Source of the DNA: JAGHKQ01 sp041920565
GTDB lineage: Bacteria; Bacillota; Bacilli; Bacillales; Bacillaceae_G
Direction of reading: 5' to 3'
Assembly: GCA_041920565.1 (NCBI GenBank)
Contig: JBHGXS010000071.1
Span: forward strand, 1 to 64,000
DNA length: 64,000 nt
The translations under genes and the position numbers were made by a program. Numbering within the stretch: position 1 is the stretch's first letter; every line of letters begins with the position of its first letter. The notes under the pieces are model-generated. The model was not told the origin of the DNA and did not search any database. It saw only the letters and a program-made list of their open reading frames with translations. Shown here in pieces: positions 7,082 through 15,238 of the stretch.

Positions 7082-9883
7082 TTATGCTTCTTCAATTTCA
7101 TGACCTGCCAACGATGCCGCATAATTCAGCAGACGAAGGCCGGCCAAATTTCGTAATTTATACGCTTTAATTTCCGAAAATAAGTTATCAGGCTTTGCGT
7201 TGATTTCCAGAATTTTAATAGAATTGTACTGATCAATACACAAGTCCACTGCCAGCTCTCCAAATGTCCCTATTTGCTCTTCTACAGTTTCCACGACATT
7301 TCGGGCGACTTCTGCCAATTCATTTCGAATTTTACGTTGTTCATTTGGATCATCATACAATTTTTTCAATACCTGACTTGTACGCATATTGGTTTCCGTT
7401 TCTGCTACCAAGACTCCCTCACGTGTAAGACGAGATACCGTACCTGTTCTCACCCACTTTTGCTTTCCGTTTTTTTGCATATACACACGAATTTCCACGT
7501 GTTTTTCCTTGATTTGCTTTCTCTGGATTCCTTCCTGCACAATATAAGGAGATTTCGGCCAAAAAGGAGAAATCAGCACAATCAGTTCCTCTACAGCAGC
7601 AATCTGCTGGAATGTTGGATGACTGGTGCTCATCCAAAAAATTCCTGTTGGTTTTTTAACGACCCGAATCACTCCTTTACTTAAGGCCCCGCTCAACGGC
7701 TTTAAAAATATTTCTCCATAACGATCCAACATGTCCGTAATATCCGAAGGACATTCTAAGAGACGTGTATCGGGAAGATATTCTTTATTCTCTTTAGAAA
7801 GAACTTGATACGATAACCATTTGTCTCCTGTTAAATGAAACAAAGATGGGGAATTGATGAAGGGGATGTTATAAACTGACTGGAGTTTAACACGAATTTC
7901 GTCCAATTCAGCCTTCTTATGATGCTTGTCATAAAAAAAACGATCATAAATGACTGCAGGGAAAGGGAAGAGACCATCGCCGTCCATAGATGTACCTTTA
8001 ATCATTTTTTGCTCCCAATCAATGTCTTTCGGCCCAAAGATGTAAACAAGCATTTGCTTTTGTTTTGCTAATCGGCATAAGTGCTGAAAGTAGGTTGCTT
8101 GTCTTTCAAATGGGCGGTTAGCGAGAATTCCTATGATAGGACCAAGTGTAAGAATGCCATTGGAAGATGAGATTCTCGGAGACCAATCTTTCGGGAGAGA
8201 TAACGTGTCACGAAGAGTTTGGGAGAGTTGTACCATATTCGAATTGCGGAAGGAGAATGGATATGGACGAATCGTCGCCGGTGAAATGGACTTTCCTGCA
8301 CGGACATAGACGTTCTGTCCTTCCGTCAGATTGAATTTGAGTCTTGTTTTTTTCGGAATTTGAATAATCAGTCCTCGATCATAGATTTGTTCAGGTACTG
8401 ATAACCCCCAGTTTTGGCGGATATCACTTGACTCTGTATATGGATTTTCCTTTTCAATGCGAGTAAATAAGACGGACAATTCTCTCTCATACTGCGAGTA
8501 ACTGGACGTTTCCATCAGCCGTTTTTTTATGTCTCTCCAAAGCTGCTTGAGAAAAATTTGATTTCCCTGATAGTAGGCCCGTTGAACAAGCGGGTGAAAT
8601 AAAAAGTCACTTTGTAATTCATGATGATGAGCAGCAACGAGATGAGCAAGACATAAAACCGATAACGTAAGGTCGGGATCAATAATCCATGAACTTAGGG
8701 ATAAATATTCAAATCCATATGGTTTTACACGGTAACGCCCTAACCCTCCGTGCTTTGTTCTCCGTCTGCGCTTGCTTGTCCGTGAATCTTCTATCATCGC
8801 AATTGGGATGGCAAGATAATGATCAAGCGCCCGTAATAAAGATACACTAGGCGGAATACCAAAATGAAGATGCCCGCCGCACTGATATCCCGAAAAAGGC
8901 ATACTGCCTGCTCGAAATTCGATATTTGCGTAAGGTACTTTTTCTGATGCTTCCACTACCAATTTCTTTATATTATTGAAAAGTTCATGCGGCGATTCTG
9001 CTTTTTGCGGCCGTATTTCTGCTAAAGGATATTCACCGCTATCTTGTTCAATTTGTCTCTCATCACATCCAACAGGTCCTTCGACGGGGAAGAAATTGGA
9101 TGTAGGGATAAGTTCACTATCACAACTCAGCATAAACTCTACATCAGCTCCCATAGTAAAGGGTTTTTGGGGTGCAACAGCTGGTATTGCAATAGGTGTT
9201 GGTGAAGAATGGACATCAAGTACAATAGCAGAATCATTTTCTAATGTTCCCACTTTCACAAAGCCGTTTGTAAGTCCTGTTACGTAGAGTGCACGGATGG
9301 CCATATTCAACCAATCTTCCGGTACACTGCTTTTATCTACCTCTTTCCAATTCCAACCGTACGATTCTGTTCGAATTGGAATCTCATGTAATATTACTTG
9401 ATTAGCTACAGCTTGTTCGATTCTGTTTACGGAAAGAGCTTGAATTTCCATACGGTACTCTTTTTCAATACAATAGAGTTTCGTAAAATAATCAAACCCC
9501 TCTTCGACCGCTTGATCTTGAGTATGAACAATACTGATGTCTTTTCCTTGATTATGTCCGTACATTCGACCAACAATCGGATACGAGCATGTTTTTGTAT
9601 CTGCTAATTCAACTGTTGGGATATTATTAATAGCGAGAATTTGCAGCGTCAGCTCTTTATCCGATAGTATACAGAATCGGTCTTTTATCGGATCCATACA
9701 AATAACCTCCAATTTTGGAATACTAGTAAAAACTTTGTTTCGGCCGCAAGACCTAGTATATGGAATATAATATGAAACTTTTTGCGGATTTCTTGTGTCT
9801 TTATCATAATATAGCTGCATTTTATTGCTGAATAACTTGATAGATACGATTCTTTTCTTTCTGAATCCACTATCATGGTTCAC
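7082..9883 (-). CDS. Three-module ligase: RimK-like ATP-grasp + COOH-NH2 ligase type 2 + YheC/D-like ATP-grasp
   Basis: About 933 residues with three apparent ligase modules. Residues about 60-232 look like a short RimK-type ATP-grasp (YPIVGRMYGHNQG, EKEYRMEI, then GFVKVG with IVLDVHSSP). Residues about 243-440 match phage-type COOH-NH2 amidoligases (GADVEFML, AEIRPQ, FRAG, CGGHLHFGIPP). Residues about 505-930 are a YheC/YheD-type ATP-grasp (LGPIIGIL, FLKPLSGALSKGV, VEIRVYMQ, ILEINAKPDN). ATP-grasp and COOH-NH2 ligases make amide bonds through acyl-phosphates. GTG at 9883 is preferred over the adjacent TTG because it lies 7 nt from GGAAG. First gene of the operon, 20 bp before the MurF-like gene. 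The N-terminal module is the least certain assignment. Confidence 0.85.
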   Translation of the reverse strand: MNHDSGFRKKRIVSIKLFSNKMQLYYDKDTRNPQKVSYYIPYTRSCGRNKVFTSIPKLEVICMDPIKDRFCILSDKELTLQILAINNIPTVELADTKTCSYPIVGRMYGHNQGKDISIVHTQDQAVEEGFDYFTKLYCIEKEYRMEIQALSVNRIEQAVANQVILHEIPIRTESYGWNWKEVDKSSVPEDWLNMAIRALYVTGLTNGFVKVGTLENDSAIVLDVHSSPTPIAIPAVAPQKPFTMGADVEFMLSCDSELIPTSNFFPVEGPVGCDERQIEQDSGEYPLAEIRPQKAESPHELFNNIKKLVVEASEKVPYANIEFRAGSMPFSGYQCGGHLHFGIPPSVSLLRALDHYLAIPIAMIEDSRTSKRRRRTKHGGLGRYRVKPYGFEYLSLSSWIIDPDLTLSVLCLAHLVAAHHHELQSDFLFHPLVQRAYYQGNQIFLKQLWRDIKKRLMETSSYSQYERELSVLFTRIEKENPYTESSDIRQNWGLSVPEQIYDRGLIIQIPKKTRLKFNLTEGQNVYVRAGKSISPATIRPYPFSFRNSNMVQLSQTLRDTLSLPKDWSPRISSSNGILTLGPIIGILANRPFERQATYFQHLCRLAKQKQMLVYIFGPKDIDWEQKMIKGTSMDGDGLFPFPAVIYDRFFYDKHHKKAELDEIRVKLQSVYNIPFINSPSLFHLTGDKWLSYQVLSKENKEYLPDTRLLECPSDITDMLDRYGEIFLKPLSGALSKGVIRVVKKPTGIFWMSTSHPTFQQIAAVEELIVLISPFWPKSPYIVQEGIQRKQIKEKHVEIRVYMQKNGKQKWVRTGTVSRLTREGVLVAETETNMRTSQVLKKLYDDPNEQRKIRNELAEVARNVVETVEEQIGTFGELAVDLCIDQYNSIKILEINAKPDNLFSEIKAYKLRNLAGLRLLNYAASLAGHEIEEA

Positions 9884-9943
9884 CAATTTTCTTCCGTCCG
9901 CATTAATTGTAATAAGGTTCAGACTCTTGCATCCTGACGTGTA

Positions 9944-9960
9944 GTACAGGAAATTTGTAC
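9944..9960. promoter_or_regulatory. Inverted repeat between the divergent ligase operon and the hydrolase gene
   Basis: GTACA-N7-TGTAC lies in the 98-bp gap separating the two divergent genes. It is a candidate operator for joint control, but no regulator is encoded next to it. Confidence 0.3.
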
Positions 9961-9981
9961 AATTGAAAGGATAGTTTAACT

Positions 9982-10656
9982 ATGTCTTTAAAATTTATCC
10001 ATCGGAATTACTTAAAATATAACAAAGGCAATGGCTTTTTATGTTGCCATGTGGATGCACCACACGCTAAACCTCCGGATGCGGACCTTTTTACAAACAA
10101 AATTACAGCGAAGATCATGTCCCAAACGGGATGTGCAGGAATTGTCAGTACAGTATCAAGAAATAAAGCTGATTTAAATAGAAAGCCTGACGGAAAAAAT
10201 AACGAAGCTTTAGAGGAATACCGAGATACTATTGGAGAAATCTTGAAGCACTTAGGGATACTTGATGAAAAAAACCATAAAGTGACGCAACCTTATCTCC
10301 ACTTATCCATTCATGGCATGAAAGATGTTCATCATGGGCCTTATGCCATTGAGGTGGGAACACTTGATGGTTGGTCTTGTTCGACAGAAATGAGGGATTG
10401 GTTTGAGGAAATTTTGACAAGGAAGGCCAAAAAAATAATGCCGGAAATAGACATTATATTCGATACAATATTTGATGGTGACGAATCGATCGTTTTTCAC
10501 AGACTCGGAGACGGAGAACAGTATCCCGGTTATGGCACTAACTTTCATACATTCCAGGTTGAAATAGCGCGAACACTTCGAAAAGACTACTTCCACGAAA
10601 TCGTACAGTTGCTTTCTGAAGTTATTGTTGAGTTCCAAGAAAAGTTTGTCGCTTAA
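9982..10656 (+). CDS. N-formylglutamate amidohydrolase-like protein
   Basis: A 224-residue cytosolic protein with motifs of the zinc-dependent N-formylglutamate amidohydrolase/peptidase superfamily: a histidine near the N-terminus (HVDAPH), an SRNKADLNRKP segment like the family's substrate arginine/DLNR motif, LHLSIHGMKD, and a late QVEIARTLR. This superfamily removes acyl groups from amino acids, and related proteins recur beside amidoligases. The gene is divergent from the triple-ligase gene with 98 bp between start codons, so co-regulation is likely. A role in trimming or editing the amide product is an inference. Motif spacing deviates from the histidine-utilisation enzyme HutG, so it is not that enzyme. 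Confidence 0.6.
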   Translation: MSLKFIHRNYLKYNKGNGFLCCHVDAPHAKPPDADLFTNKITAKIMSQTGCAGIVSTVSRNKADLNRKPDGKNNEALEEYRDTIGEILKHLGILDEKNHKVTQPYLHLSIHGMKDVHHGPYAIEVGTLDGWSCSTEMRDWFEEILTRKAKKIMPEIDIIFDTIFDGDESIVFHRLGDGEQYPGYGTNFHTFQVEIARTLRKDYFHEIVQLLSEVIVEFQEKFVA

Positions 10657-10802
10657 TATGGCCGCCAATTAGTACAAAATGCGAAAATGAACAATGGTCG
10701 TTCCCCCCTATCGTTCCATCCCGATCTAGAAAAACTACTTGTATATTCAATATGAATCTCCCCTTGATAGTATGATAGAATATATGCAATGGAGGACTGA
10801 CT

Positions 10803-11513
10803 ATGAAAAAAATAATGATAATACTTGGCGTAACTCTATTGATTCTGGCATGCTCAGGATATACCGCCTACAAATGGATAAACTCACGAACGTTTCAATT
10901 GTTCGGGGAATTGATTCCACGTGTTGATACGGACAAAAAAGCAGTAGCCCTGACGTTTGACGATGGTCCAAACGAAAAAACGGATGAAATCTTGCGGCTA
11001 TTGGACCAAAATAATGTAAAGACAACGTTTTTCTTAATCGGTCAAGAGATGGAAAAGCATCCGCAAGAAGGGAAAAAGCTTGTACAAGCCGGCCACGAAA
11101 TCGGGAACCACACGTATTCTCATAAACGGATGATTTTTAAACCTTCATCGTTTATACAAAGTGAGATTGAACGTACAGATGCACTTATTCGGGAATCCGG
11201 ATACACTGGTAAAATTTTGTTCCGGCCCCCTTACGGCAAAAAACTTTTCGGCTTGCCCTACTATTTAAACGAGCATGATAGAACAACAATTATGTGGGAT
11301 ATTGAACCGGAAACGTATCCCGAGATTGCTAAAGATCCTCTTAAAATTGTTCAATATGTAAGTGATAACGTAAAGCCGGGTTCGATCATTCTTATTCACC
11401 CTTGGTACTACTCAAGTGAAGATTTACAAACGATTTTAAATGGGGTCATTTCTGATTTAAAAGAGAAGGGCTACACATTTGAAACTGTTTCAGAGCTGAT
11501 AAAGAAAGAGTAA
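10803..11513 (+). CDS. Polysaccharide deacetylase (NodB-type)
   Basis: A 236-residue extracytoplasmic carbohydrate esterase 4 enzyme that removes N-acetyl groups from peptidoglycan or another N-acetylated glycan. An N-terminal hydrophobic segment ends in LILAC, a possible lipobox, otherwise a signal anchor. Catalytic motifs are in order: TFDDGP (metal and base aspartates), the metal histidines in GNHTYSH, FRPPYG, and IILIHPW. GGAGG lies 7 nt before the ATG. The gene stands alone, ends at a strong hairpin, and is not obviously part of the ligase operon, although a cell-wall role would fit. Which glycan it acts on cannot be told. Confidence 0.9.
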   Translation: MKKIMIILGVTLLILACSGYTAYKWINSRTFQLFGELIPRVDTDKKAVALTFDDGPNEKTDEILRLLDQNNVKTTFFLIGQEMEKHPQEGKKLVQAGHEIGNHTYSHKRMIFKPSSFIQSEIERTDALIRESGYTGKILFRPPYGKKLFGLPYYLNEHDRTTIMWDIEPETYPEIAKDPLKIVQYVSDNVKPGSIILIHPWYYSSEDLQTILNGVISDLKEKGYTFETVSELIKKE

Positions 11514-11545
11514 AAGGTGCTTTTCCTGAAGCACCTTTTTTATTT
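11514..11545. terminator. Bidirectional terminator between the deacetylase and HAD genes
   Basis: AAAGGTGC and GCACCTTT form a perfect stem with A-rich and T-rich flanks, so it can end both convergent genes. Confidence 0.85.
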
Positions 11546-11547
11546 TC

Positions 11548-12204
11548 TTACTTTTGTTCGATCTGTTTCACAACATCCCTTAAGCTTTTCTCCCCCATAG
11601 AGCAAATTCTTAGATGATGCATTTCAAATGCTAGTGACTTAGTGACCGGATTTGGCACAACCACACAATTCAATCCAGCCGCAATTGCTGCTTTTGCACC
11701 ATTTACAGAATCCTCAAACGCTATCGCTTTTGAAGGCTTCACCTGTAGTGCTTCTATTGCTTTTTCGTACAAAGCAGGATCCGGCTTCACCTTCTCTACA
11801 TCGTCCCGTGTTTGGATGACCTCAAAATAATCGTATAATCCCAGATCCCGTAAATAGCCCGTCACCCATTTTCTTGAGGAACTGGAAGCAAGTGCGATTT
11901 TCAACCCAAGCTCTTTTGCTTCTTCTAAGTATTCTTTTACCCCCTCTCGGACAAGCGGGGTTTTCATTTTTTCTTTATAAATTTTGTCTGCTTTTAGACG
12001 GACTTCGTCTTCATTCATGATTTCCCCTAGATGCTCGCGGAAATATTCATAAAGAACTGTATCATCCGTTCCGATGCAACGAGCAAATTGCTCAAGAGGA
12101 AGTTCTACACTATATCCTGCCATAACCTCTTGAAATGCTTCGTACCACGCTGTTTCTGTATCTATAATTAAGCCGTCAAAGTCGAATACCACTGCCTTGA
12201 TCAC
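11548..12204 (-). CDS. HAD hydrolase, beta-phosphoglucomutase-like (YhcW-like)
   Basis: A 218-residue haloacid-dehalogenase phosphatase. Motif I is FDFDGLIIDTE at the N-terminus, motif II is in ALASSSSR, motif III lysine is in VEKVKPDP, and motif IV is AFEDSVNGAKAA. The helical cap between motifs I and II places it with subfamily IA sugar-phosphate phosphatases/mutases. Length and N-terminus resemble B. subtilis YhcW. It starts with GTG, with GGAG about 12 nt upstream, inside the tail of a decayed acetyltransferase. Substrate is not predictable. Confidence 0.9.
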   Translation of the reverse strand: MIKAVVFDFDGLIIDTETAWYEAFQEVMAGYSVELPLEQFARCIGTDDTVLYEYFREHLGEIMNEDEVRLKADKIYKEKMKTPLVREGVKEYLEEAKELGLKIALASSSSRKWVTGYLRDLGLYDYFEVIQTRDDVEKVKPDPALYEKAIEALQVKPSKAIAFEDSVNGAKAAIAAGLNCVVVPNPVTKSLAFEMHHLRICSMGEKSLRDVVKQIEQK

Positions 12205-12213
12205 GCAGAACTA

Positions 12214-12611
12214 TCACTCCTTCTGTTTTACTTTTTCAATTGATTTTGCAAGTGTATGAGACAGACTGTGAATATCCATCCAACCATATGCCGTTTCTGC
12301 AACATTTAAGTTTTATATGAAATCCGAATCTACATAAACAGGATTTCATTTTTCGTAAAAGCTTTTGCAGGGTTATTGGATATAATCCATACTAATACGG
12401 AATGGAAATCCTCATGAACCAAGCCATCTATAAGAGCTTGAAACAAGCGCCGCCCCACTCCAAGACATTGGTATGCTTCCAATAGATAAATAGCATACAA
12501 TTTTCCATCAAACTCATATTTTTTCGTTCAGCTCCGCCGTTGATAAATCCTATAATAGCCCCATCTTGAATGATAAGGACGCCTCCTTGTATTCTAAACT
12601 GTCTTATTCAT
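12214..12611 (-). pseudogene. GNAT acetyltransferase remnant with frameshifts
   Basis: Minus-strand pieces in different frames together read like a GNAT enzyme: a start with GGAGAG before ATG at 12611, a first beta-strand region (FRIQGGVLIIQDGAIIGF), then after a frame change the acetyl-CoA loop (CLGVGRRLFQALIDG) and SNNPAKAF, and after a further break a C-terminus AETAYGWMDI ending at 12214. At least two frame changes and one loss separate the pieces. Confidence 0.7.
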
Positions 12612-12623
12612 GAAATCTCTCCT

Positions 12624-13076
12624 TTAGTCTAGGTTCATAAAATGGGTAGCTTTGAAAAAACGCTCCTCCTGTGAAAACCCAAGTGAGCAATACAACTTGT
12701 CAGCCACAGGGTTATTTGTCCATAGAGTAAGAATACGAAAATGCTGTCTGGCTGCTTGTATAATGTTCTCCATAAGCAGCCGTCCGACTCCGCATCTGCG
12801 GAACTGCTGCAGCACATATAAGTGGCGGACACGGCCAATGGCTGGATCTTGCAGATATGGATCTTCGTTTAGCCCGCATACCCCGACAAGTTTGCCGTCT
12901 ATGTATGCTCCGAATAATACTTCCCCTTCTTTGCTGAACGTGTTGGTTTTGTCTTTATGCTGCTCTACTAATCTCCCTACAAATTTATGTCCTTCTGCCA
13001 CACTTTCGTTTAACAAGAGCTGTATCTCTTCATCATGTAAAGTTTTCATTCTATAAAGAACTATTTCTTTTTGCAT
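12624..13076 (-). CDS. GNAT family N-acetyltransferase
   Basis: A 150-residue single-domain acetyltransferase. The acetyl-CoA-binding motif A is clear (VRHLYVLQQFRRCGVGRLLM, about residues 80-100), followed by the usual beta-4/beta-5 segment (LTLWTNNPVADKLYCSLGF). The start has only a weak GGAGAA-type site. It is next to a decayed GNAT gene on the same strand, perhaps an old duplication. The acceptor substrate is unknown. Confidence 0.88.
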   Translation of the reverse strand: MQKEIVLYRMKTLHDEEIQLLLNESVAEGHKFVGRLVEQHKDKTNTFSKEGEVLFGAYIDGKLVGVCGLNEDPYLQDPAIGRVRHLYVLQQFRRCGVGRLLMENIIQAARQHFRILTLWTNNPVADKLYCSLGFSQEERFFKATHFMNLD

Positions 13077-13107
13077 TTAATTCTCCCCTATTCATGAATG
13101 CTATTTT

Positions 13108-13263
13108 CTAAACATTGGAGCTTTCCTTATTTTCGCCCAACTCCAATGTTATTTTTTCAGAATTAGAATCATCTGGAGCAATTTGTTTATTTGATGAAAG
13201 AAGGATTGCCAAAAGAACGACGGGGATAGAGCCAAGCGTAAGAAAGACCCTTTTCTTGTTCAC
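13108..13263 (-). CDS. Small secreted or membrane-anchored protein (51 aa)
   Basis: A GTG start is preceded by a strong AAAGGAGG at 8 nt. The product begins MNKKRVFL, has one hydrophobic helix (about residues 6-23, SIPVVLLAILL), then a short acidic-polar tail. The ribosome binding site overlaps the stop of the preceding membrane gene, so the two are translationally coupled. No family recognised. Confidence 0.6.
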   Translation of the reverse strand: MNKKRVFLTLGSIPVVLLAILLSSNKQIAPDDSNSEKITLELGENKESSNV

Positions 13264-13266
13264 AGT

Positions 13267-13563
13267 CTATCCTCCTTTCGTAAATGAATCAGAGTTTGGC
13301 ACAGCAGTCTTTTCCAAGGACAAGCCGATAATCATGATGACAAGGGAAATCACCATAAACAAAGGATTGTAAAAAAACATGCTGTTCTTAAACAGAAAGC
13401 CTGATAATGTGTACGCTAAGACGACGAAGGCGGAAGTGTAGATGTACATTTTGTTGTTGTAAAGCCGGCCAAAAGGGAAATAGTGCCCCGCGGTAATAAT
13501 GCCGATTGTAAAAAGGCTGTCGCTTGGATGATTCCCATATTTTTCACTCTTTTCCCTTTTCAA
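13267..13563 (-). CDS. Small membrane protein, possibly truncated
   Basis: Up to 98 residues with two hydrophobic helices (about 44-60 and 63-82, the latter LFMVISLVIMIIGLSL). The N-terminal 20 residues are polar and not membrane-like. A GIITAGHYFPFGRLYN segment could be the end of a first helix of a longer parent protein, so an upstream frameshift is possible. It shares its stop region with the ribosome binding site of the downstream 51-residue protein. No function can be assigned. Confidence 0.45.
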   Translation of the reverse strand: MKREKSEKYGNHPSDSLFTIGIITAGHYFPFGRLYNNKMYIYTSAFVVLAYTLSGFLFKNSMFFYNPLFMVISLVIMIIGLSLEKTAVPNSDSFTKGG

Positions 13564-13765
13564 TACAATATATAGTTTACTACATCTGTTTTCCTTATTT
13601 TACCTTTGATTATTTTATTTTTAAAAATTCTAAAAATGCATACCAGCTTTAAATCTATTGAATTTTCCCTCTGTTCACTCTCCGAAAAATGGGTCTCTAA
13701 AAAAGGCTTTTATATTAGTACAAGCTTTTTTAAGAATTCATACTATAAACTAGTACAGATACCGA

Positions 13766-13800
13766 ATAGAGACATTGTCCTATAAGAGACAACTGTCTAT
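13766..13800. promoter_or_regulatory. Inverted repeat upstream of the ArsB-like permease
   Basis: ATAGAGACATTGTC and GACAACTGTCTAT form an imperfect dyad (inner arms TTGTC/GACAA) about 50 bp before the permease start. It could be an operator or a leader hairpin. The rest of the 13564-13848 gap shows only AT-rich sequence. Confidence 0.3.
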
Positions 13801-13848
13801 AAAACCACATCAATACAATATAGTTATTGATAGAAAGAAGGAACTCCT

Positions 13849-15210
13849 TTGTTTGATGTTAGCTCCATAATTACAATAGCAGCTTTTTTTGTCACAATGC
13901 TCGTCATTTTTTGGCGTCCGAGAGAGTTAAACGAAGCCATTCCCGCTACAATCGGAGCAATTATTGTCATCATAAGCGGTACTGTGTCTTGGACTGATTT
14001 AATCGATATCAGTTCAAAAGTTACAGGCGCGGCCATCACCATTATTGCAACAATCATCATGGCAATTGTACTGGAAAGCTTCGGTTTTTTTCACTGGTGT
14101 GCCGTACAGCTTGCCAGTAAGGCAAAAGGTTCCGGCATCAGGTTATTTTGGTACACAAATCTTCTTTGCTTTCTTATGACTTTATTCTTTAACAACGATG
14201 GAAGTATTTTAATTACGACTCCTATTCTGTTAATGCTTCTGCATCATCTTCGCTTAAAACATCATCAAAAAATCCCCTATCTGCTAAGCGGGGCGCTAAT
14301 CGCCACTGCGTCAAGCGCTCCGATCGGGGTAAGCAACATAGTCAATTTAATTGCTTTGAAAATTGTGCACATGGATTTGTATCTGCATACCGCGATGATG
14401 TTCATCCCCTCCACGCTTGGTCTTTTATTTATGGCGTTCATGCTGTTCATAGTTTTGTATAAACAGATCCCTCGAAAACTATCAACTCAGTACGTGAACG
14501 AAAATTTCGCCAGCAAGTCATTTCATCCCTTGCAAACAAAAGCATCGGATGAAATACAAAAACAACGAACAAAATTTATGATGAAAATTTTACTCTTTGT
14601 GTTATCTGTACGGATAAGTTTGTTCATTGCATCTTATTTTGGAATTTCAGTCAGTTTAGTCGCTGTTATCGGTTCTTGCATGTTATTGGGTTGGCGATGG
14701 TACCGATTACGATTAAGCCCGGTTGACATTCTTAAAAAGACGCCGTGGTACGTATTGATTTTTGCCTTTTCCATGTATGTGATTGTTTACGGACTCCATA
14801 ATATCGGATTAACAGATTATCTTGTATCCATCTTAAAGCCTCTTGTCGCTAATAACTTATTTAATGCGAGCTTATTAATGGGCGGGCTGCTATCCGTACT
14901 GTCCAACATTTTCAACAACCATCCGGCTCTGATGGTCGGAACAATCGCACTGACAGAAATGGGTCTCGACTCCATTACTTTAAAAACAATCTATCTTGCA
15001 AACATCATCGGTAGCGATATGGGATCATTGCTGCTGCCGATAGGAACTCTTGCAAGCCTGATGTGGATGCACATTGTACGCAGAGGAAAAGTAAAAATCG
15101 GCTGGGGCAAATATATGAAAGTGACCTTTATCGTCATACCACCAACCGTTATTTTCACTTTACTTTGCTTATATTATTGGATAAAACTAGTATCTAAATG
15201 GCTGTTATAA
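13849..15210 (+). CDS. ArsB/NhaD-superfamily membrane permease
   Basis: A 453-residue polytopic membrane protein with about 11-12 hydrophobic helices. The motif NNDGSILITTPILLMLL is the analogue of the conserved NDxTxLxxTP loop of ArsB arsenite carriers, and a second pseudo-symmetric half has FNNHPALMVGTIAL. Together with GSDMGSLLLPIGTLASLMW these place it in the ion-transporter superfamily. TTG start with GAAGGA upstream. No arsR or arsC lies beside it, so arsenite specificity is not shown; a Na+/H+ or organic-anion role is possible. An inverted repeat lies in its upstream region. Confidence 0.85.
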   Translation: MFDVSSIITIAAFFVTMLVIFWRPRELNEAIPATIGAIIVIISGTVSWTDLIDISSKVTGAAITIIATIIMAIVLESFGFFHWCAVQLASKAKGSGIRLFWYTNLLCFLMTLFFNNDGSILITTPILLMLLHHLRLKHHQKIPYLLSGALIATASSAPIGVSNIVNLIALKIVHMDLYLHTAMMFIPSTLGLLFMAFMLFIVLYKQIPRKLSTQYVNENFASKSFHPLQTKASDEIQKQRTKFMMKILLFVLSVRISLFIASYFGISVSLVAVIGSCMLLGWRWYRLRLSPVDILKKTPWYVLIFAFSMYVIVYGLHNIGLTDYLVSILKPLVANNLFNASLLMGGLLSVLSNIFNNHPALMVGTIALTEMGLDSITLKTIYLANIIGSDMGSLLLPIGTLASLMWMHIVRRGKVKIGWGKYMKVTFIVIPPTVIFTLLCLYYWIKLVSKWLL

Positions 15211-15238
15211 TACGCAAAATAAAAAGGGGAAAGTTAGA

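Noticed and set aside
7274..7684. 136-codon plus-strand frame within the triple ligase
   Set aside because: Antisense shadow of a well-supported ATP-grasp domain, without motif or ribosome binding site.
13115..13372. Plus-strand 85-codon frame
   Set aside because: It is antisense to the small secreted protein and the membrane gene, which have a strong AAAGGAGG site on the minus strand.
13849..15210. Arsenic-resistance operon
   Set aside because: Only an ArsB-like permease is present; no arsR, arsC or arsA lies next to it, and the ArsR-type gene at 47958 lacks the metal-site cysteines.
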